Shown piece by piece: positions 1-4,347 of a DNA stretch of 7,288 nt (position 1 is its first letter; each line of letters starts with the position of its first letter). A program made the translations under genes and the position numbers. This stretch comes from Prevotellaceae bacterium UBA2718. Its GTDB lineage: Bacteria; Bacteroidota; Bacteroidia; Bacteroidales; Bacteroidaceae. The notes under the pieces were generated by a model. That model was not told the DNA's origin, did not search any database, and was given only the letters and a program-made list of their open reading frames with translations. Location of the stretch: the NCBI GenBank assembly GCA_002353975.1, contig DEKQ01000014.1, positions 1 to 7,288 on the forward strand. Reading direction: 5' to 3'.

Positions 1-103
1 AAGATACGTGATTATAGTTTTTTGTAATGGGGATGCCACACTATTAAGTCCGTGAGGATGTAAACGGCATCATCCGATGATAATTTTTATGTAAGTAATA
101 AAG

Positions 104-140
104 AAAAAGTGGCGACCCGTCCGTGAGGACTGGCCGCCAC
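104..140 (-). terminator. Intrinsic terminator-like hairpin on the minus strand
   Basis: Bases 109-140 fold into one hairpin: 6 bp (GTGGCG/CGCCAC), an A-C mismatch, 2 bp, a C-T mismatch, 4 bp (GTCC/GGAC) and a GTGA loop of the GNRA class. On the minus strand the stem is followed by TTTTTCTTT, which is the layout of a rho-independent terminator. No minus-strand gene lies to its right before the GH43 gene, so it may end an unrecognised small RNA or block antisense transcription. It could instead be a 3' hairpin of a gene lying left of the window. Confidence 0.5.
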
Positions 141-148
141 TGTCGTTA

Positions 149-180
149 CCTCTCCACAACCTCTCCACAACTTCTCCCCA
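149..180. repeat. Tandem 11-bp repeat, three copies
   Basis: The unit CCTCTCCACAA occurs twice exactly (149-159 and 160-170), followed by a degenerate third copy (171-180). The repeat runs into the G/C-rich hairpin that begins near 174. No coding frame explains the period. It is intergenic and its function is unknown. Confidence 0.6.
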
Positions 181-206
181 GCCCTCCCCAAAAGGGAGGG
201 GGGAAG
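174..206. repeat. G/C-rich REP-like hairpin, copy 1
   Basis: CCCTCCC (182-188) pairs with GGGAGGG (194-200) around a five-base loop CAAAA. The element shares the pattern CCCAGCC-TCCCC-loop-GGGAGG with the hairpin at 2482-2516 read on the minus strand. This suggests two copies of a dispersed intergenic palindrome. No T-run follows on the plus strand, so a terminator role here is unlikely. The repeat-family reading is inference from two copies. Confidence 0.5.
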
Positions 207-267
207 GAAATTGTGCAATTATTGTAATTTATTCCCTCTCACTGCCATGACTTTTGGAATTTTTTGT

Positions 268-275
268 TAACTTTG
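268..275 (+). promoter_or_regulatory. Bacteroidetes-type -7 promoter box for the GH43 gene
   Basis: TAACTTTG matches the TAnnTTTG -7 consensus of Bacteroidetes promoters. The expected -33 TTTG is absent at the usual 19-base distance, although TTTG occurs closer at 253-256, so the promoter may be weak or activator-dependent. Transcription would start near 281, leaving a leader of about 36 bases that is A/T-rich and lacks a Shine-Dalgarno site. Its position supports the ATG at 317 as the start codon. Confidence 0.55.
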
Positions 276-316
276 CAAGCAGAAATTATATATATACAAT
301 AACCTACACAAACAAT

Positions 317-2368
317 ATGAGAAGTTTACGTAATACATTGTGTGTCTTGGCTGCGGGATGTGGCCTTACGGCAGCGGCGCAGGTGGAAGCACCTGCTCAC
401 GGTAACCTGCAGATGGGCGACAGATACCTGTATTGTCACATGAATGACGCCGGTCCGGCGTGGACGGCGTATGCGCTGAGCACGGACGGGCGGCACTATC
501 ACGACCTGCTGAACGGCGATTCCATATTCAGCGACAGCGAGATGGCACCCATAGAGGGCCGCTCAAGAGACGCGTTCATCTGCCGTAAGCACGATGGCAG
601 CGGCTATCTGATGGTGTTTACCGACATGGATGCCAGCGAGCAGTCGGCCCAGCGCATGGGTAAAGTGGGCACTTGGGATAACTACGGCATCTGCCTGCTG
701 ACGAGCGATGACCTGATACACTGGAAGTCCAAGGGCTATGACTACCGCAAGGGAACGCAGATATTCTGCAATCCCGAGGCTGAGAGCGTGTATAAAGACT
801 GGAGCACCATCAACCGCGTGTGGGCACCGCAGATTATGTGGGACCCGTCGTATCAGTGGCCTGACGGCAGGAAGGGCGGATACATGATATACTACTCCAT
901 GTGGAACCGCGCCGAGGAGAAGTATGACCGTATGTACTACAGCTATGCCGACGAGTCGTTCACGCAGCTTACGCAGCCCCGGTTGCTCTTCGATTGGGGC
1001 TATGCCACCATCGATGCCGACATCAACTGGGTGGAGGCTGACGGCCTGTGGCACATGATGATAAAGAAGGAAGGCGGCAAGCCGGGGCTCTTCACCGCTA
1101 CGAGCAAGGAGCTGACAGGCCCTTGGAGCGAGCCGGTGGAGGACGATTACGTCAGCTTTGAGGGTAACAAGAAGTGTGAGGGCGTGTCGGCTTTCCAGCG
1201 TGTGGGCGAGGATACGTGGCTGATAGGCTACATAGAGTATTCGTCAAAGCCACGCAACTACCGCATCTGCGAGGCTGACAGGAACATGCGAAACTTCCGC
1301 AATCCGCGCAACATTGAGGGTGTGAACCACCCGCAGCACGGCTCGTTCATGCGCATAACGAAGGAGGAATATGACCGCCTGCAGGCCTGGAGCGACGGAT
1401 ATGAGCTGGCTACGCTGAAGCCAAACAAGTGTAATCCGGTCATCCCGGGAGTCTATGCCGACCCCGAGATACTCTACTCAGAGCAGACGGGCAAGTACTA
1501 TCTCTATCCCACGACGGACGGCGAAGAGGAATGGAAGAACCATGACTTCCGCTGTTTCTCAAGCACGGACATGAAACAGTGGAACTATGAGGGCGTGATC
1601 TTCGACCTCGTGACCGACTGCAAATGGGCCGACTCGCGTGCCTGGGCACCGTGTATCATTGAGAGAAAGTATGGCAAGGGCAAGAAAGCGAAGTATAAGT
1701 ACTTCTATTACTTCGTGGCCGACGGACAGATTGGCGTGGCTGTGAGCAGCAATCCCACCGGGCCGTTCAAGGATGCGCTGGGCAAACCGCTCATCACCAA
1801 GCAGCATCCGGCGCTGAAGAATGGCGGTGCGCCGATAGATCCCGACATCTTCCAGGACCCAAAGACGGGGAAATACTACCTCTATTGGGGCAACGGCACG
1901 CTGGTATGCAGCGAGCTGAACAATGACATGACGAGCATAAAGCAGGACTATGTGCTCTTCTCAAGAAAGGAGAAGCAGCGTTATAACTATAATGAGGCAC
2001 CGTATGTGTTCTTCCGCAACGGTCTTTATTACTTCACTTGGTCGGAGAACGACACTCGTTCCAAGAACTATCGCGTGCGTTATGCCATCAGTGACTCACC
2101 GACAGAGCTCGTGCGCAACGGCAAGCCGGCAACGGTGGAGAAGACCATAGTGCTGCAGCGCAACGATAAGGAGCAGATATTCGGCACGGGACATCACGCC
2201 GTCCTGCAGCGTCCCGGCACCGATGAGTGGTACATAGTCTATCACCGTTTCGCCCGTCCGTGGGCTGCAAAGCTTGACTGGAGCGCGGGATATAACCGCG
2301 AGACCTGCATCGACCGAATGGAGTTCAACGCCGACGGAACGATAAAACCAGTGAAGGTTACGAACTGA
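317..2368 (+). CDS. Secreted glycoside hydrolase, tandem GH43-like propellers
   Basis: The 683-residue product is probably an exported glycan-degrading enzyme of family GH43 (typical activities: arabinofuranosidase or xylosidase; substrate not readable here). Residues 1-21 are a signal peptide ending in LTAAA before Gln22. Two five-bladed propeller halves follow, about 28-345 and 365-683. The second half has the GH43 triad: base Asp382 (YADPEI), pKa-tuning Asp508 (PIDPDIF) and acid Glu560 (NEAPYVF), plus His626/627 (GTGHH). The first half shows matching positions: Asp85 (SRDAF), Asp233 (IDADI), Glu288 (CEGVSAF) and His341 (NHPQHG), and both halves share a WAP motif (169-171, 443-445). An in-frame TTG at 254 would extend the protein but lies upstream of the promoter box and would spoil the signal peptide, so the ATG at 317 was chosen. 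The gene appears monocistronic and converges on fucO. The GH43 assignment is strong for the second half and moderate for the first. Confidence 0.88.
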   Translation: MRSLRNTLCVLAAGCGLTAAAQVEAPAHGNLQMGDRYLYCHMNDAGPAWTAYALSTDGRHYHDLLNGDSIFSDSEMAPIEGRSRDAFICRKHDGSGYLMVFTDMDASEQSAQRMGKVGTWDNYGICLLTSDDLIHWKSKGYDYRKGTQIFCNPEAESVYKDWSTINRVWAPQIMWDPSYQWPDGRKGGYMIYYSMWNRAEEKYDRMYYSYADESFTQLTQPRLLFDWGYATIDADINWVEADGLWHMMIKKEGGKPGLFTATSKELTGPWSEPVEDDYVSFEGNKKCEGVSAFQRVGEDTWLIGYIEYSSKPRNYRICEADRNMRNFRNPRNIEGVNHPQHGSFMRITKEEYDRLQAWSDGYELATLKPNKCNPVIPGVYADPEILYSEQTGKYYLYPTTDGEEEWKNHDFRCFSSTDMKQWNYEGVIFDLVTDCKWADSRAWAPCIIERKYGKGKKAKYKYFYYFVADGQIGVAVSSNPTGPFKDALGKPLITKQHPALKNGGAPIDPDIFQDPKTGKYYLYWGNGTLVCSELNNDMTSIKQDYVLFSRKEKQRYNYNEAPYVFFRNGLYYFTWSENDTRSKNYRVRYAISDSPTELVRNGKPATVEKTIVLQRNDKEQIFGTGHHAVLQRPGTDEWYIVYHRFARPWAAKLDWSAGYNRETCIDRMEFNADGTIKPVKVTN

Positions 2369-2381
2369 GAAATATAGAATA

Positions 2382-2476
2382 ACAAACCACGAATTACCCG
2401 AATTTCTCGAATTCCACACTCTGAAGCCTATATGAGTGATAGAAAATCCGTGAAATTCGGGTAATTCGTGGTTTGT
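2382..2476. repeat. Perfect 25-bp inverted repeat between convergent genes
   Basis: Bases 2382-2406 are the exact reverse complement of 2452-2476. Pairing continues inward with two mismatches to 2413/2445, leaving a loop of about 31 bases. The left arm has an internal 9-bp period: CGAATT starts at 2390, 2399 and 2408. It lies 13 bases after the GH43 stop. No T-run follows either arm, so it is a stable 3' hairpin or a dispersed intergenic repeat rather than a classic terminator. I have an impression that similar AATTCGTGGTTT-type repeats are common in Bacteroidales genomes, but this is not verified here. Confidence 0.85.
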
Positions 2477-2481
2477 ACATT

Positions 2482-2521
2482 CCCTCACCTCCCCCGTGGG
2501 GGAGGCTGGGAGGGGGCTTTT
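2482..2521 (+). terminator. G/C-rich hairpin, REP-like copy 2, possible terminator
   Basis: CCTCCCC (2488-2494) pairs with GGGGAGG (2499-2505) around CGTG. CCCTC (2482-2486) pairs with GAGGG (2510-2514) outside a 1x4 internal loop. On the plus strand it is followed by GGCTTTT, so it could end GH43 read-through with a short T-run. Its right end touches the fucO stop codon at 2520. Read on the minus strand it resembles the hairpin at 174-206, so repeat and terminator functions may coincide. Confidence 0.5.
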
Positions 2522-3674
2522 ACAGTATCTTGTGATACAGGTTGACGATGTCTTCCTTCGTCACCTCGCGTGGGTTGCCTGGTGTGCAGACATCATGGAT
2601 GGCCTGCTCTGCCAGTGCTGCGATGTCGCTCTCCTTGATGCCCAGGTCGGTGAGGTGCTTGTTGGTACCCACCTGTGCGCTGAGGTCTTCTATGGCCTTA
2701 CAGGCAGCATCGGCGGCCTCTTCCTTTGTCATACCGTCGCGCCATACGCCGACAGCCTTTGCTATGTCAGTGTATTTGTCAAGTGCTGCAGGTACGTTGA
2801 AGCGCATTACCGTAGGCAGCAGCATAGCGCAGGCTACTCCGTGAGGCACGTCGAACAGTGCTGACAGCGGGTGAGCCATGCCGTGATCTACGCCAAGACC
2901 TACGTTTGAGAATGCCATACCGGCGATATACTGTGCCACAGCCATGCCGTTGCGGCCCTCGGGGTTCGTCGGGTCATTGACGGCCATAGGCAGATACTTG
3001 TATATCATCTCAATAGCCTTCAGCTCAAACATATCGCTCATCTCCCATGCTGCCTTGGTGATAAGGCCTTCGATGGCGTGGGTCATAGCGTCCATACCCG
3101 TTGCTGCGGTCAGAGACTTAGGCAGAGAGTACATCAGTTCGGCATCGATGATAGCCACTGCTGGTATGTCGTTAGGGTCAACGCACACCATCTTGGCCTG
3201 GCGGCTCTCGTCAATGATGACGTAGTTGATGGTCGTCTCGGCTGCTGTACCGGCTGTGGTAGGCAGGGCGATGATGGGGAGAGACTTCTTCTTGGTGTCG
3301 GCAACGCCCTCAAGAGATACGATGTCGCTGAACTCTGGGTTGTTCACCACGATGCCGATGCCCTTGGCAGTGTCCATGCTTGAGCCACCGCCGATGGCAA
3401 CGATGAAGTCGGCCTCGGCCTTCTTGCAGGCCTCTATGCCGGCTTTCACGTTTGATACAGTTGGGTTTGGCTTCACATCGTCAAAGATCTCGTAGGCTAT
3501 GCCGGCCTCGTCCATCACGTCAAGAACCATCTTGGCCACGCCGAATTTCATCAGACCTTTGTCTGTTACCACCAACGCCTTTTTGTATCCAAGGCGTGCT
3601 ACAACGCCGGGCAGCTCCTTGCGTGCACCGGGACCGAAGTAAGATACTTCGTTAAGGATAAATCTGTTTACCAT
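2520..3674 (-). CDS. fucO: Lactaldehyde reductase (L-1,2-propanediol oxidoreductase)
   Basis: The 384-residue product is a group III iron-dependent alcohol dehydrogenase, cytoplasmic, expected to reduce L-lactaldehyde to L-1,2-propanediol with NADH during anaerobic fucose or rhamnose use. It resembles E. coli FucO along its whole length (MVNRFILNE start; IPTTAGTAAE-like and NPRE...EDIV.LYH segments). The Rossmann-like N-terminal half carries Asp38 (VVTDKG), the position linked to NAD preference in FucO, and the dinucleotide loop GGGSSMD (95-101). The iron ligands are Asp195 and His199 (GMDAMTHAIEG), His264 (DHGMAHP) and His278 (VPHG). No residue of the core is missing and the length is normal. 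The ATG at 3674 has no Shine-Dalgarno site but an A-rich lead-in. The gene has its own promoter and converges on GH43. No fucose or rhamnose genes are in the window, so the precise aldehyde is inferred from the family. Confidence 0.93.
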   Translation of the reverse strand: MVNRFILNEVSYFGPGARKELPGVVARLGYKKALVVTDKGLMKFGVAKMVLDVMDEAGIAYEIFDDVKPNPTVSNVKAGIEACKKAEADFIVAIGGGSSMDTAKGIGIVVNNPEFSDIVSLEGVADTKKKSLPIIALPTTAGTAAETTINYVIIDESRQAKMVCVDPNDIPAVAIIDAELMYSLPKSLTAATGMDAMTHAIEGLITKAAWEMSDMFELKAIEMIYKYLPMAVNDPTNPEGRNGMAVAQYIAGMAFSNVGLGVDHGMAHPLSALFDVPHGVACAMLLPTVMRFNVPAALDKYTDIAKAVGVWRDGMTKEEAADAACKAIEDLSAQVGTNKHLTDLGIKESDIAALAEQAIHDVCTPGNPREVTKEDIVNLYHKIL

Positions 3675-3720
3675 TGTTTTTAGTATTATTTATTGGTCTT
3701 ATAGTGTCTCCTGATAGCGT

Positions 3721-3757
3721 GTGTGCGCTACAATGCCTCAGGGCAGTGTTGCCACAC
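3721..3757 (-). promoter_or_regulatory. Imperfect hairpin in the fucO leader
   Basis: On the minus strand, GTGTGGCAACACTGCC (3757-3742) pairs with GGCATTGTAGCGCACAC (3737-3721) around a CTGA loop. The helix has two mismatches and one bulged G. It lies in the roughly 95-base fucO leader, about 46 bases before the start codon. It may stabilise the mRNA or bind a regulator. No T-run follows, so it is not a terminator. Confidence 0.5.
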
Positions 3758-3775
3758 ATATACGTAAAACGCGTG

Positions 3776-3806
3776 CAAAGTTACGAAAAAACGAGTGAAA
3801 TGCAAA
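3776..3806 (-). promoter_or_regulatory. fucO promoter (TTTG-N19-TAnnTTTG)
   Basis: On the minus strand, TTTG (3806-3803) and TAACTTTG (3783-3776) are separated by exactly 19 bases, matching the Bacteroidetes -33/-7 consensus. Transcription would begin near 3770. The -33 box sits inside the left arm of the A/T-rich palindrome at 3797-3833, so folding or protein binding there could affect fucO expression. Confidence 0.8.
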
Positions 3807-3839
3807 AGGAAAACTTGTTTTTCTTTTCATTTCCGAGTG
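3792..3839. repeat. A/T-rich palindrome flanked by CGAGTG direct repeats
   Basis: Bases 3797-3813 pair with 3818-3833 to give 16 base pairs with one bulged C and one G-T pair, and a four-base CTTG loop. Immediate direct repeats CGAGTG flank it (3792-3797, overlapping the first paired base, and 3834-3839). This resembles a tiny insertion with target duplication, or a conserved upstream element. It overlaps the fucO -33 box. Confidence 0.7.
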
Positions 3840-3896
3840 TAGAGGACTCCGCGTAGCGCCTGAGCACCTGCAGGAGCGCAAGAAGTTCGACGAAGT

Positions 3897-3928
3897 CAAA
3901 GTTACTACTTTTTCGTGATATGGGCAAG
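3897..3928 (-). promoter_or_regulatory. Possible second, upstream minus-strand promoter
   Basis: TAACTTTG (3904-3897, minus strand) is an exact -7 match, 121 bases upstream of the fucO -7 box. CTTG (3928-3925) lies 20 bases before it, one mismatch from TTTG. A transcript from here would read through the A/T-rich palindrome into fucO. The -33 match is weaker than that of the proximal promoter. Confidence 0.35.
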
Positions 3929-4004
3929 TTCAAAAATGAAAATCTTCGTTCGGGCGGATTTGTAATATTTTGGATATGCAATCCGTAAAAAAAGTGGCTT
4001 TTAT

Positions 4005-4035
4005 TTTGTCAATTGCATACTTTTTCGTATCTTTG
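4005..4035 (+). promoter_or_regulatory. Promoter of the leader RNA and surface-protein operon
   Basis: TTTG (4005-4008) and TATCTTTG (4028-4035) are separated by exactly 19 bases, a full match to the Bacteroidetes consensus. Transcription would begin near 4041, about 307 bases before the ATG at 4348. No other TAnnTTTG box occurs between here and that ATG, so the folded leader probably heads the mRNA of the downstream gene. Confidence 0.82.
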
Positions 4036-4040
4036 CGGCA

Positions 4041-4258
4041 TCATTCGGCTTTTACTGCCGTTGATAAGACATATTGAAAATGAAGCGTTGTGCTTCGCTC
4101 TTGTTCGTAGGAACCTAGGAAATTTCAACGTAAGACAAGACGGAGATGACAACGGTTCGCGCATATGCGTGGGCTTTGTTGCGTCTATATCTTTCTTACA
4201 AGGTTTTCCTAGGACCGCTACGAAGAGATGTGGAGCAAGTCGGTTCCACGCTTTTTTT
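4041..4258 (+). ncRNA. Structured leader RNA or attenuator of unknown family
   Basis: After a small hairpin (GAAGC 4082-4086 with GCTTC 4092-4096), six helices nest on one axis: 4104-4110/4218-4224 (7 bp), 4114-4122/4205-4213 (9 bp), 4130-4135/4194-4199 (6 bp), 4138-4142/4182-4186 (5 bp), 4150-4153/4178-4181 (4 bp) and 4158-4162/4167-4171 (5 bp, ATAT loop). The RNA then ends in an intrinsic terminator at 4230-4258. The start is placed from the promoter at 4005-4035. I see no hallmark of RNase P, tmRNA, SRP RNA or a known riboswitch. The long interrupted hairpin with its own promoter and terminator also fits a 6S-like regulatory RNA. Either a cis-acting attenuator or a free small RNA is possible; the first is favoured because no second promoter precedes the next gene. 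Base pairs were found by eye. Confidence 0.65.
4230..4258 (+). terminator. Intrinsic terminator in the leader (attenuator)
   Basis: GTGGAGC (4230-4236) pairs with GTTCCAC (4243-4249), including one G-T pair, around the loop AAGTCG. After GC it is followed by seven T (4252-4258). It lies 90 bases before the start codon at 4348, so it should stop most transcripts before the coding region unless it is prevented from folding. Confidence 0.75.
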
Positions 4259-4285
4259 GTGTTCATACACATGAACCGTGGACTC
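4242..4285 (+). promoter_or_regulatory. Alternative hairpin competing with the leader terminator
   Basis: TCCACG (4245-4250), part of the 3' arm of the terminator, can instead pair with CGTGGA (4277-4282), extended by G4243-T4284 and G4242-C4285. A perfect hairpin GTTCAT/ATGAAC (4261-4266/4271-4276, loop ACAC) stacks inside it. The two structures exclude each other, as in terminator/antiterminator switches. Because the competing strand is downstream of the T-run, it could act only if the polymerase has already passed or pauses. It may therefore control mRNA stability or translation instead. Confidence 0.4.
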
Positions 4286-4347
4286 CCTGATGACTAACTA
4301 AAACTATTAAAATAATTCAATAACTAAAAACTATTAAAAACAAAACT

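Noticed and set aside
69..88. Plus-strand terminator from ATCAT/ATGAT followed by AATTTTT
   Set aside because: The stem is only 5 bp and A/T-rich with a three-base loop; without the upstream gene in view it cannot be supported.
48..129. Direct repeat GTCCGTGAGGA at 48-58 and 119-129
   Set aside because: Only two copies of 11 bases; the second is explained by the terminator hairpin, and there is no shared flanking structure, so it may be chance.
254..316. TTG start giving a 21-residue N-terminal extension of the GH43 protein
   Set aside because: It lies upstream of the TAACTTTG promoter box, so the transcript would not contain it, and it would place hydrophilic residues ahead of a normal signal peptide.
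2496..2517. G-quadruplex in the G-rich strand next to the fucO stop
   Set aside because: Only three runs of three or more G are present with one GG; the simple hairpin with the neighbouring C-rich arm is more stable and sufficient.
3781..3981. Open frame of 66 codons on the minus strand upstream of fucO
   Set aside because: It spans two promoter boxes and a palindrome and shows no domain or signal features. It more likely reflects a conserved intergenic element than a gene.
4104..4224. Invertible promoter segment bounded by inverted repeats TTCGTAG...CCTAGGAAA and TTTTCCTAGG...CTACGAA
   Set aside because: The segment between the arms is itself self-complementary in three further helices and has no TAnnTTTG box on either strand. 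A folded RNA explains the symmetry better than a phase-variable switch.
4013..4297. Open frame of 94 codons across the leader region (+)
   Set aside because: It begins upstream of the -7 box of the promoter that transcribes the region, has no recognisable protein features, and its bases are accounted for by RNA helices and a terminator.
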